Assembly (NCBI RefSeq): GCF_004795015.1
Contig: NZ_SSBI01000004.1
Coordinates: 1 to 64,000, forward strand
Length of the DNA: 64,000 nucleotides
Reading direction: 5' to 3'
From: Streptomyces sp. A1277
GTDB lineage: Bacteria; Actinomycetota; Actinomycetes; Streptomycetales; Streptomycetaceae
Shown here: piece by piece, positions 45,516 to 54,006 of the stretch
How positions within the stretch are numbered: the stretch's first letter is position 1
Layout: every line of letters starts with the position of its first letter
Translations under genes and position numbers: made by a program
The notes under the pieces: generated by a model
Databases searched by the model: none
What the model saw: only the letters and a program-made list of their open reading frames with translations
What the model was told of the DNA's origin: nothing

Positions 45516-45767
45516 TCAGGCAGCCGGGGGCGGCGTGCTGCCGCCCGCGCCGTGGCCGTCCTTGTTCGACAGCTTCTCCACCGCGTCCTTGGCCTTCTGC
45601 GTGCCGGTCACGATCTTGTCGCTGTACTTGCCCTTGGTCTTCTCGTCCACCGTCCGCGCGGCCTTGTCGAGGCCCTGGTCGATCTTGTCCCCGTGCTGCT
45701 GCGCGAGGTCGCTGACCTTCTCCTTCGCCGGGGCCAGCTTCGCCTTCACACTGTCCATGAAGCCCAT
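45516..45767 (-). CDS. MT0933-type antitoxin-like protein
   Basis: An 83-residue charged helical protein: MGFMDSVKAKLAPAKEKVSD, then GDKIDQGLDKAARTVDEKTKGKYSDKI and a Pro/Gly tail. The IDQGLDKAARTVDEKTKGKYSDKI pattern matches the actinobacterial antitoxin family typified by MT0933/Rv0909. No toxin gene is adjacent, so it may be an orphan or have another role. ATG 45767 follows ggagaagg. It is divergent from miaA by 145 bases. Confidence 0.75.
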   Translation of the reverse strand: MGFMDSVKAKLAPAKEKVSDLAQQHGDKIDQGLDKAARTVDEKTKGKYSDKIVTGTQKAKDAVEKLSNKDGHGAGGSTPPPAA

Positions 45768-45912
45768 CGGACACCTTCTCCGCTCGGGAACTGTGAGAAA
45801 TAACCCATATGTACAACCACTGTACGGGGAAGATCGCCCCGCCGTGTCACCTTCCCCGCCCGAGCTTCCCTCATTCGGGACCCGGGACGCGGGTTTGGGA
45901 GAGACTGGGGCG

Positions 45913-46854
45913 GTGACAAGCTCAGCTCCCCCCGCACCGCGGGTCATCGCCGTCGTCGGTCCCACCGCAGCAGGAAAGTCCGATCTGGGGGTGCACCTCG
46001 CCCAGCGGCTCGACGGCGAAGTGATCAACGCGGACTCCATGCAGCTCTACCGGGGCATGGACATCGGCACCGCCAAGCTGACGCTCGCCGAGCGCGACGG
46101 GGTCCCGCACCGGCTGCTGGACATCTGGGACGTCACCGAGACCGCCAGCGTCGCCGAGTACCAGCGCCTCGCCCGTGCCGAGATCGACCGGCTGCTCGCC
46201 GAGGGCCGCACCCCCGTCCTGGTGGGCGGCTCCGGCCTGTACGTGAAGGGCGCGATCGACGCCCTGGAGTTCCCCGGAACGGACCCCGGCGTCCGGGCCG
46301 CGCTGGAGGCGGAGCTGGCCGAGCACGGCTCCGGGGCTCTGCACGCGCGGCTCGCCGCCGCCGACCCCGAGGCCGGCCGCGCGATCCTGCCGAGCAACGG
46401 CCGCCGCATCGTCCGCGCCCTGGAGGTCATCGAGATCACCGGCAAGCCCTTCACCGCCAACCTCCCCGGCGACGACCCGGTCTACGACGCCCTCCAGATC
46501 GGCGTCGACGTGGCCCGCCCCGAACTCGACGAGCGCATCGCCCTGCGCGTCGACCGGATGTGGGAGGCGGGGCTCGTGGACGAGGTGCGCGCCCTGGAGG
46601 CCCAGGGGCTGCGCGAAGGGCGCACCGCCTCCCGCGCGCTCGGCTACCAGCAGGTGCTCGCCGCACTCGCCGGGGAATGCACCGACGACCAGGCGCGCGC
46701 CGAGACCGTGCGCGCCACCAAGCGCTTCGCGCGCCGCCAGGACTCCTGGTTCCGCCGCGACCCGCGCGTCCAGTGGCTGAGCGGTGCGGTGGAGGACCGC
46801 GGGGAACTCCCGGGCCGGGCGCTGGCGTTGGTCGAACGGACGGTTACAGCCTGA
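45913..46854 (+). CDS. miaA: tRNA dimethylallyltransferase MiaA
   Basis: A 313-residue enzyme that adds a dimethylallyl group to A37 of tRNAs reading U-starting codons, the step before MiaB. P-loop GPTAAGKSD is near residue 18. DSMQLYRGMDIGTAK, GGSGLYVKGAIDAL and SRALGYQQVLAAL are family motifs. The GTG start at 45913 follows gggagag. In S. coelicolor this modification affects translation of the UUA codon read by bldA tRNA. Confidence 0.95.
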   Translation: MTSSAPPAPRVIAVVGPTAAGKSDLGVHLAQRLDGEVINADSMQLYRGMDIGTAKLTLAERDGVPHRLLDIWDVTETASVAEYQRLARAEIDRLLAEGRTPVLVGGSGLYVKGAIDALEFPGTDPGVRAALEAELAEHGSGALHARLAAADPEAGRAILPSNGRRIVRALEVIEITGKPFTANLPGDDPVYDALQIGVDVARPELDERIALRVDRMWEAGLVDEVRALEAQGLREGRTASRALGYQQVLAALAGECTDDQARAETVRATKRFARRQDSWFRRDPRVQWLSGAVEDRGELPGRALALVERTVTA

Positions 46855-46952
46855 TCACGTGATGGCATCGGGACGCTCCGCCCGTCATTTCGGCGACCCC
46901 GGGCGTGCCATCATCGAGCATCGATCGACTGGAGTCCGAGTTGGGAGGGCGC

Positions 46953-47441
46953 GTGGCGATGGAGGCCGGCCCTCGCGACACGGAACAAGACGCACCGGAG
47001 CAGGACGCACCGGAACGAGACGCACCGGAGCAGGACGCACCGGGCACGCAGCACGGGGCAGGGAGCCTGAGCCCGGACGGGCCCGACGAGCTCGACGTGG
47101 CCCCCGAGGTCGAGGTCGAGCTGCGCCCCGCCCGCCGGCTGCGCATCTGGCAGCTCGCACCCATCGTCATGCTCGCCGCCGTGGGCTCGCTGATGTTCGC
47201 GTTCCCGCTCGCCTTCGAGTTCGGCGACGGCGGCGCGGTCGTCGCCATGCTGGGCCTGCTGATCAGCTGCTGTGCCGCGGGCTGGTCCATGATGGCCGCC
47301 CGCCGCGTCGGGCACACCTGGCCCGGACTGCCGTCCCGGGGCTCCTCCCAGCGCCCCGACTGGCGCGTGGTCGCGCTGTACGCCGGGGTCTGCGCCGCAC
47401 TGGTCGCGCTCGCCGTCTGGCGCGTGGCGCGCCTGCGCTGA
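46953..47441 (+). CDS. Hypothetical membrane protein with pentapeptide repeats
   Basis: A 162-residue protein. The N terminus contains five DAPE(Q/R)-type pentapeptides in a row, from an imperfect 15-base DNA repeat (gacgcaccggagcag, 46988-47042). An acidic linker follows, then three membrane helices (LAPIVMLAAVGSLMFAFPLA; VVAMLGLLISCCAAGWSMMA; VALYAGVCAALVALAVW). GTG 46953 and ATG 46959 both fit the gggagg upstream; GTG 46905 is in frame but lacks a ribosome-binding site. Its conserved place between miaA and dapF is the only clue to function. Confidence 0.7.
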   Translation: MAMEAGPRDTEQDAPEQDAPERDAPEQDAPGTQHGAGSLSPDGPDELDVAPEVEVELRPARRLRIWQLAPIVMLAAVGSLMFAFPLAFEFGDGGAVVAMLGLLISCCAAGWSMMAARRVGHTWPGLPSRGSSQRPDWRVVALYAGVCAALVALAVWRVARLR

Positions 47442-47511
47442 CGGGCCGGGCGGCGCCGTGCCGGGCGGGCGGGATTCCCGCGCTGTCGGCGCCGCCTCGT
47501 ACAGTTGTCCC

Positions 47512-48384
47512 GTGACCACCTCGCAGATCGCCTTCCTCAAGGGCCACGGCACCGAGAACGACTTCGTGATCGTGCCCGACGCGGACAACGCCGTCGCCCT
47601 GCCCGCCTCCGTCGTCGCCCGGCTCTGCGACCGCCGGGCGGGCATCGGCGGCGACGGACTGCTGCACGTCGTGCGCTCCGCCGCGCACCCCGAGGCGCGG
47701 GCCATGGCGCAGGACGCCGAGTGGTTCATGGACTACCGCAACGCCGACGGCTCCGTCGCCGAGATGTGCGGCAACGGCGTGCGGGTCTTCGCGCGCTACC
47801 TCCAGCGCGCCGGCCTCGTGGAGGAGGGCGACCTCGCGGTCGCCACCCGCGGCGGCGTGAAGAAGGTCCACCTCGCCAAGAACGGCGACGTCACCGTCGC
47901 CATGGGCCGCGCCCTGCTCCCCGCCGAGGGCGTCACCGTCCGCGTCGGCGGCCGCGACTGGGAGGCCCGCAACGTCAACATGGGCAACCCGCACGCGGTG
48001 GCCTTCGTCGACGACCTGGCGCACGCCGGGGACCTCCTCACCGAGCCGTCCTTCGCCCCGGCCGCCGTCTACCCAGACGGGGTCAACATCGAGTTCGTCG
48101 TGGACCGCGGCCCCCGCCACGTCGCGATGAGGGTCCACGAGCGCGGCTCCGGCGAGACCCGCTCCTGCGGCACCGGCGCCTGCGCGGTGGCCGTCGCGGC
48201 GGCCCGCCGGGACGCGGCGGACCCGGCGGCGACCGGCGAGCCGGTCACGTACACCGTCGACCTGCCCGGCGGCAGCCTGGTCATCACCGAGCACCCGGAC
48301 GGCGAGATCGAGATGACCGGACCGGCCGTCATCGTCGCCGAGGGCAAGATCGATCCGGCCTGGCTCGAAACGCTGAACGGGTAG
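47512..48384 (+). CDS. dapF: Diaminopimelate epimerase DapF
   Basis: A 290-residue enzyme converting L,L- to meso-diaminopimelate for lysine synthesis. It is made of two mirror domains, each giving one catalytic Cys: MCGNGVRVFARYL and RSCGTGACAVAVA. Substrate contacts are in KGHGTENDFVI and NMGNPHAVAFVDD. Streptomyces peptidoglycan uses L,L-DAP, so the enzyme mainly serves lysine synthesis here. GTG 47512 is used because the family begins at the FLKGHGTENDF strand. Confidence 0.95.
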   Translation: MTTSQIAFLKGHGTENDFVIVPDADNAVALPASVVARLCDRRAGIGGDGLLHVVRSAAHPEARAMAQDAEWFMDYRNADGSVAEMCGNGVRVFARYLQRAGLVEEGDLAVATRGGVKKVHLAKNGDVTVAMGRALLPAEGVTVRVGGRDWEARNVNMGNPHAVAFVDDLAHAGDLLTEPSFAPAAVYPDGVNIEFVVDRGPRHVAMRVHERGSGETRSCGTGACAVAVAAARRDAADPAATGEPVTYTVDLPGGSLVITEHPDGEIEMTGPAVIVAEGKIDPAWLETLNG

Positions 48385-48525
48385 CGCTTCGCTCGAATGG
48401 GTGATCCGTTTCACGCTGGGCGAGAGCCGGACTCCGCCACGTGGTGGGCTCGGTAGCATCAAGCACCGGCCCGGAGGCGCGTCCGCACCTCCCCACCGCC
48501 GGTCGACGTTCGCCGGAGGTGCCCC

Positions 48526-50670
48526 ATGAGTGCAGAGGCCACCAACCCAGGTGCTCCCATCCGCAGGCGGGGCCGTCCCCGGATCGACCTCCGCAGGCTC
48601 GGCAGGGCCGCCGTGCTCGGCCCCGTCTCCCGCGACCGCCTCCCCGACGCCCTCGCGCACGTCGCCGAGGCGCACCGCGCCCACCACCCCGACGCCGATC
48701 TCGCCGTCCTGCAGCGCGCCTACCTCCTCGCCGAGACCTCGCACCGCGGCCAGACGCGCAAGAGCGGCGAGCCCTACATCACCCACCCGCTGGCGGTCAC
48801 CCTCATCCTCGCCCAGCTCGGCGCCGAGACCACCACGCTGACCGCCTCCCTCCTCCACGACACCGTCGAGGACACGGAAGTGACCCTCGATCAGGTGCGG
48901 GAGCAGTTCGGCGAGGAGGTCTGCTACCTCGTCGACGGCGTCACCAAACTCGAAAAGGTCGACTACGGGGCCGCCGCCGAACCCGAGACCTTCCGCAAGA
49001 TGCTGGTCGCCACCGGGGACGACGTCCGCGTCATGTCGATCAAACTCGCCGACCGGCTGCACAACATGCGCACCCTCGGCGTGATGCGCCCCGAGAAACA
49101 GGCGAGGATCGCCCACGTCACCCGCGACGTACTGATCCCCCTCGCCGAACGGCTCGGCGTCCAGGCGCTCAAGACCGAGCTGGAGGACCTGGCCTTCGCC
49201 ATCCTCCACCCCGAGGAGTACGCCCGCACCAGCGCCGTGATCGCCGCGGCGGCGGACGGACCGGACCCCCTCACCGCCATCGCGGGCAACGTGGCCTCGG
49301 TGCTGCGGGAGGCCGGCATCTCCTCCGAGGTCCTCGTCAGACCCCGCCACTTCGTCTCCGTCCACCGCGTCCGCGTCAAACGCGGCGAACTGCGCGGCAG
49401 CGACTTCGGGCGGGTCCTGGTGCTCGTCGGGGAGGACGCCGACTGCTACGCCGTCCTCGGTGAGCTGCACACCTGTTTCACGCCCGTGATCTCCGAGTTC
49501 AAGGACTTCATCGCCGCCCCCAAGTTCAACCTCTACCAGTCGCTGCACACCGCTGTGGTGGGCCCGGACGGCGAGGTCGCCGAGGTCCTCATCCGCACCC
49601 ACCGGATGCACAAGGTCGCCGAGGCCGGCGTCATCGCGCTCGGCAATCCGTACGCGGCGGACGGCACCGCACAGCCCGCCGAACCGGCCGACGGCGAAAG
49701 CCCCGACGCCGAGGCCCCAGACGGCGAACGGGCCGACCCCACCCGCCCCGGCTGGCTCTCCCGCCTCCTCCAGTGGCAGCAGTCCGCACCCGACCCCGAC
49801 ACCTTCTGGACCTCCCTGCGCGCCGACCTCGCCCAGGACCGCGAGATCACCGTCTTCTGCACGGACGGCGGCACCCTCGGCCTGCCCGCCGGGGCCAGCT
49901 GCGTCGACGCGGCCTACGCCCAGCACGGCGACGCGGCACACACCTGCATCGGCGCCCGGGTGAACGGCCGGCTCGCCACGCTCAGCACCGTGCTGAAGGA
50001 CGGCGACACCGTGCAGCCGCTGCTCGCCGAGGACGCGGTGTCCGGCCCCTCGCCCGACTGGCTGGACCACGCGCGTACGCCCGCCGCCCGCATCGCCATC
50101 ACCGGCTGGCTCGACGCCCACCCGCAGGCGGCGGAGGCCGTACAACCGGGCCTGCCGGCGGGCCGCGAGCCGCAGTCCGCCCCGCCCTTCGGGCCCGGGG
50201 CCCGCAGGGCCCGCACCGCGAGCGCCGTGGTCGACCAGCCGGACGCGGCGGTACGGCTCGCGGGCTGCTGCACCCCCGTGCCCCCCGACGAGGTCACCGG
50301 CTTCACCGTGCGCGGCGGGGCCGCCGTCACCGTGCACCGGCTGCGGTGTCCCGCGGTGGCCCGGATGGAGGCCGTCGGCCGGGCGCAGGTCGCGGTCAGC
50401 TGGGGCGAGGAGCAGGCGTGCCGGGTGACGCTGGTCGCCGAGTCCTTCGGGCGGCCCCGGCTGCTGGCCGACCTCACCGAGGCGATCGCCGGCGCCGACG
50501 CGGCGGTCATCTCGGCCACCGTGGAACCCCCGAGCGAACAGCGCGTACGGCACACCTACACGCTGCGGCTGCCGGACGCGGCGGGACTGCCCGCGCTGAT
50601 GCGCGCCATGCGGGAGGTGCCAGGCGTGTACGACGTCTCGCGCGCCCAGCACCCGGCCGGAGCGCTCTGA
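48526..50670 (+). CDS. rshA: RelA/SpoT-family (p)ppGpp enzyme RshA
   Basis: A 714-residue long RSH protein, the second RelA/SpoT homologue in Streptomyces. The hydrolase HD domain looks complete (His73, His87, His111-Asp112, Glu115-Asp116, Asp176, Asn180). The synthetase domain (about 270-365) is diverged: the usual SIYxKM reads SVHRVR, and the motif that is RxKD in bifunctional and ExDD in RelA enzymes reads EFKD (324-327). Tyr337 and Glu353 remain. A TGS domain (~448-510), a Cys-pair region (GCCTPV) and a C-terminal ACT domain follow. The ATG at 48526 follows ggaggtgcccc. Hydrolase function is likely; synthetase activity is uncertain. Confidence 0.9.
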   Translation: MSAEATNPGAPIRRRGRPRIDLRRLGRAAVLGPVSRDRLPDALAHVAEAHRAHHPDADLAVLQRAYLLAETSHRGQTRKSGEPYITHPLAVTLILAQLGAETTTLTASLLHDTVEDTEVTLDQVREQFGEEVCYLVDGVTKLEKVDYGAAAEPETFRKMLVATGDDVRVMSIKLADRLHNMRTLGVMRPEKQARIAHVTRDVLIPLAERLGVQALKTELEDLAFAILHPEEYARTSAVIAAAADGPDPLTAIAGNVASVLREAGISSEVLVRPRHFVSVHRVRVKRGELRGSDFGRVLVLVGEDADCYAVLGELHTCFTPVISEFKDFIAAPKFNLYQSLHTAVVGPDGEVAEVLIRTHRMHKVAEAGVIALGNPYAADGTAQPAEPADGESPDAEAPDGERADPTRPGWLSRLLQWQQSAPDPDTFWTSLRADLAQDREITVFCTDGGTLGLPAGASCVDAAYAQHGDAAHTCIGARVNGRLATLSTVLKDGDTVQPLLAEDAVSGPSPDWLDHARTPAARIAITGWLDAHPQAAEAVQPGLPAGREPQSAPPFGPGARRARTASAVVDQPDAAVRLAGCCTPVPPDEVTGFTVRGGAAVTVHRLRCPAVARMEAVGRAQVAVSWGEEQACRVTLVAESFGRPRLLADLTEAIAGADAAVISATVEPPSEQRVRHTYTLRLPDAAGLPALMRAMREVPGVYDVSRAQHPAGAL

Positions 50671-50772
50671 CCGCGCCGGACACCCGCGCGCCGGGCCCGG
50701 CCGCCGCTCTCATTCGGGTGGCGCGGCGCGCGCCGCCCCCGGCGGGCGGGGCCGCGCTGGTAGCCGTAGTCC

Positions 50773-52236
50773 ATGCCGTTCCTCTCCCGCCGTCTGCGGG
50801 CCACCCTGCTGGCCACCGCATCGGCCGCGCTCGTCGCCGCCACCCTGCCCGCCCCGGTGCCCCTCGGCATCGGGGACCCGCTCTTCCCGCACCTGGGCAA
50901 CCCCGGGTACGACGTACTCGCCTACGACATCGGCCTCACCTACAACGGCCACAACAACGAGCCGCTGTCCGCCGTCACCACCATCGACGCCCGGACGACC
51001 GAGGCCCTGGACCGGATCAACCTCGACTTCACCCGGGGCACCGTCCGGTCCGTCGCCGTCAACGGCCTGCGCGCGGACTTCGAGGTCGCGGACGAGGACC
51101 TGATCGTGCGGCCGGCGGGCCGCATCCCGGCCGGCATCCCCCTGCGCATCACCGTCCGCCACACCAGCGACCCCTCCGGCGAACGGGACAGCGGCGGCTG
51201 GGTGCGGACCGCCGACGGGCTCGCCATGGCCAACCAGGCGGACGCCGGGCACCGGGTATTCCCGAGCAACGACCACCCTGCGGACAAGGCGTACTTCACC
51301 TTCCGGATCACCGCCCCGCGCGCTCTCACGGTGGTGGCCAACGGCCTGCCCGCCGGCCGCACCCGCCACGGGGACACCACCACCTGGACGTACCGCACCG
51401 AGCACCCCATGGCCACCGAACTGGCCCAGGTCGGCATCGGCCGCTCGGCCGTCGTCCGGCGGACCGGGCCGCACGGGCTGCCCGTGCGCGACGTCGTACC
51501 GGCGGCCGACCGGGAGCGGCTGGAACCCTGGCTGGAGAAGACCCCCGGACAGCTCGCCTGGATGGAACAGCAGGTCGGCCGGTACCCCTTCGAGAACTAC
51601 GGGGTGCTCATCGCCGACACCGACACCGGCTTCGAGCTGGAGACCCAGACCCTCTCCCTGTTCGAACGGCGCCTGTTCACCGACCCGCGCTTCCCCGAGT
51701 GGTACGTCGACTCGGTCATGGTCCACGAGCTGGCCCACCAGTGGTTCGGCGACAGCGTCTCCCCGCAGACCTGGTCCGACCTCTGGCTGAACGAGGGGCA
51801 CGCCAGCTGGTACGAGGCGCGCTACGCCGAGGACCACGCCGGCAAGCCGCTGGAGGAGCGCATGCGGAACGCCTACACCTGGTCGGACACCTGGCGCGCC
51901 GCCGGAGGCCCGCCCGCCCGGCCCGCGGCCCCGGCGGCCGGCGGGAAGATCAGCCTGTTCCGGCCGGTGGTCTACGACGGCAGCGCGCTCGTCCTGTACG
52001 CCCTGCGCCAGGAGATCGGCCGGGACGCCTTCGGCACGCTGGAGCGGCGCTGGGTGCGCGGGCACCGCGACTCCAACGCGGCCACGGCCGACTTCGTCCG
52101 GCTCGCCTCCCATGCCGCCGGACGCGACCTGACCGCGTTCTTCGACGGCTGGCTGTACGGCGCGAAGACGCCGCCCATGCCCGGGCACCCCGACTGGCAC
52201 AGCACCGCACCGGCGGTGAAGCGAGGACAGCGGTAA
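50773..52236 (+). CDS. Secreted M1-family zinc aminopeptidase
   Basis: A 487-residue exported metallopeptidase. The N-terminal signal peptide (RRLRATLLATASAALVAATLPAP) has a cleavage-like Ala-Pro region near residue 25. An M1 beta-saddle domain precedes the catalytic domain with HELAHQWFG (His318, Glu319, His322) and the third zinc ligand Glu341 in NEGHASW. The GAMEN-type motif reads ETQTL, altered from the standard. At 487 residues it lacks the large C-terminal helical domain of full-size M1 enzymes. It lies between rshA and hflX, a typical Streptomyces position. Confidence 0.9.
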   Translation: MPFLSRRLRATLLATASAALVAATLPAPVPLGIGDPLFPHLGNPGYDVLAYDIGLTYNGHNNEPLSAVTTIDARTTEALDRINLDFTRGTVRSVAVNGLRADFEVADEDLIVRPAGRIPAGIPLRITVRHTSDPSGERDSGGWVRTADGLAMANQADAGHRVFPSNDHPADKAYFTFRITAPRALTVVANGLPAGRTRHGDTTTWTYRTEHPMATELAQVGIGRSAVVRRTGPHGLPVRDVVPAADRERLEPWLEKTPGQLAWMEQQVGRYPFENYGVLIADTDTGFELETQTLSLFERRLFTDPRFPEWYVDSVMVHELAHQWFGDSVSPQTWSDLWLNEGHASWYEARYAEDHAGKPLEERMRNAYTWSDTWRAAGGPPARPAAPAAGGKISLFRPVVYDGSALVLYALRQEIGRDAFGTLERRWVRGHRDSNAATADFVRLASHAAGRDLTAFFDGWLYGAKTPPMPGHPDWHSTAPAVKRGQR

Positions 52237-52340
52237 ACCCGGGTGACGGCCCGCGCGGACCGTGCCACTATCGACGGGTCGCCGCGGCGGCCGGAGCGGA
52301 GGATTTCCCGGACGGGAATCATCCGCGGAGGTCACGCGTT

Positions 52341-52382
52341 GTGACTGATGCAACCACTCCTATCGACGTAAGGATCCAATGA
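52341..52382 (+). CDS. Candidate 13-codon leader ORF overlapping the hflX start
   Basis: A GTG-started frame of 13 codons (VTDATTPIDVRIQ) with gcggagg about 10 bases upstream. Its stop tga overlaps the hflX ATG as ATGA (52379-52382). This is the arrangement of translational coupling. It is too short to judge codon bias; the reading may instead be chance. Confidence 0.4.
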   Translation: MTDATTPIDVRIQ

Positions 52383-53899
52383 CCTCCTCTTCTTCCCTTC
52401 CCCAGGACGCGCAGAACGCGCCGAGTGCCACGGAGAACGCGACCGAGAGCCTCACCGAGGGCCTGCGGGCCGACGCCCTGATGGAAGAGGACGTCGCCTG
52501 GAGCCACGAGATCGACGGAGCGCGGGACGGCGACCAGCTGGACCGCTCGGAGCGTGCCGCCCTGCGGCGCGTGGCCGGACTCTCCACCGAGCTCGAAGAC
52601 GTCACCGAGGTCGAGTACCGGCAGCTGCGCCTGGAGCGCGTGGTGCTCGTCGGTGTCTGGACCTCGGGCACCGTGCAGGACGCGGAGACCTCGCTCGCCG
52701 AGCTGGCGGCGCTCGCCGAGACGGCGGGAGCCCTGGTGCTCGACGCCGTCTTCCAGCGCCGCGACAAGCCCGACCCGGCCACGTACATCGGTTCCGGCAA
52801 GGCGCTTGAGCTGCGCGACATCGTCCTCGAAACCGGGGCCGACACCGTCGTCTGCGACGGTGAGCTCAGCCCCGGCCAGCTCATCCACCTCGAAGACGTC
52901 GTCAAGGTCAAGGTGGTCGACCGGACCGCCCTGATCCTGGACATCTTCGCCCAGCACGCCAAGTCCCGCGAGGGCAAGGCGCAGGTCTCGCTGGCACAGA
53001 TGCAGTACATGCTGCCGAGGCTGCGCGGCTGGGGTCAGTCGCTCTCCCGTCAGATGGGCGGCGGCGGTTCCAGCGGCGGTGGCGGCATGGCGACCCGCGG
53101 TCCCGGTGAGACCAAGATCGAGACCGACCGGCGCCGCATCCGCGAGAAGATGGCGAAGATGCGCCGGGAGATCGCGGAGATGAAGACCGGCCGCGACCTC
53201 AAGCGCCAGGAGCGCCGGCGCAACAAGGTGCCTTCGGTCGCCATCGCCGGCTACACCAACGCGGGCAAGTCCTCCCTGCTCAACCGCCTGACCGGCGCGG
53301 GTGTGCTCGTGGAGAACGCCCTGTTCGCCACCCTCGACCCGACCGTGCGCCGGGCCGAGACGCCGACCGGCCGGGTCTACACGCTGGCCGACACCGTCGG
53401 GTTCGTACGGCACCTGCCGCACCACCTGGTCGAGGCGTTCCGCTCCACCATGGAGGAGGTCGGCGAGTCCGATCTCATCCTGCACGTGGTGGACGGCTCG
53501 CATCCGGTGCCCGAGGAGCAGCTCGCCGCGGTGCGCGAGGTGATCCGTGAGGTCGGCGCGACGGACGTGCGCGAGATCGTCGTGGTCAACAAGGCGGACG
53601 CGGCGGACCCCCTGGTCCTCCAGCGCCTCCTGCGCAACGAGAAGCACGCCATCGCGGTGTCGGCGCGCACCGGCGCCGGGATCGACGAGCTGCTCGCGCT
53701 CATCGACACCGAGCTGCCGCGGCCGTCGGTCGAGATCGAGGCGCTCGTGCCGTACATCCAGGGCGGACTCGTCTCCCGGGTGCACGCCGAGGGCGAGGTG
53801 ATCTCCGAGGAGCACACGTCGGAGGGCACGCTGCTCAAGGCGCGGGTGCACGAGGAGCTGGCCGCGGAGCTCGCGGTGTTCGTCCCCGCGGTGCACTGA
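52379..53899 (+). CDS. hflX: Ribosome-associated GTPase HflX
   Basis: A 506-residue GTPase that binds the 50S subunit and rescues or splits stalled ribosomes under stress. The N-terminal HflX domain (~80-265) has AETAGALVLDAVFQRRDKPDP and YIGSGKALEL, then a Gly-rich linker GGGGSSGGGG and GPGETKIETDRRRI. The G domain has GYTNAGKSS (G1), a shifted G2, DTVGFVRHLPH (G3) and NKAD (G4). The first ~60 residues are an acidic Streptomyces extension. ATG 52379 has aagga 6 bases upstream. It may be coupled to the 13-codon leader frame. Confidence 0.94.
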   Translation: MTSSSSLPQDAQNAPSATENATESLTEGLRADALMEEDVAWSHEIDGARDGDQLDRSERAALRRVAGLSTELEDVTEVEYRQLRLERVVLVGVWTSGTVQDAETSLAELAALAETAGALVLDAVFQRRDKPDPATYIGSGKALELRDIVLETGADTVVCDGELSPGQLIHLEDVVKVKVVDRTALILDIFAQHAKSREGKAQVSLAQMQYMLPRLRGWGQSLSRQMGGGGSSGGGGMATRGPGETKIETDRRRIREKMAKMRREIAEMKTGRDLKRQERRRNKVPSVAIAGYTNAGKSSLLNRLTGAGVLVENALFATLDPTVRRAETPTGRVYTLADTVGFVRHLPHHLVEAFRSTMEEVGESDLILHVVDGSHPVPEEQLAAVREVIREVGATDVREIVVVNKADAADPLVLQRLLRNEKHAIAVSARTGAGIDELLALIDTELPRPSVEIEALVPYIQGGLVSRVHAEGEVISEEHTSEGTLLKARVHEELAAELAVFVPAVH

Positions 53900-53919
53900 C
53901 CGAGCCGCACCGGAAGTAC

Positions 53920-53955
53920 CGAAGGCCCGTTCCCCCACGAGGGAACGGGCCTTCG
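53920..53955. terminator. hflX / protease bidirectional terminator
   Basis: A perfect 15-bp stem cgaaggcccgttccc/gggaacgggccttcg (53920-53934 with 53941-53955) with loop ccacga. It lies between the convergent hflX and serine protease genes. Confidence 0.9.
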
Positions 53956-54006
53956 GCCGTGTGCGCCGCTACCGGGCGCCGTACTTCCCGCGGCGCGGAC
54001 CCGCCG

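Noticed and set aside
46905..46952. Upstream GTG start (46905) for the membrane protein
   Set aside because: It has no ribosome-binding site, whereas gggagg lies just before 46953/46959.
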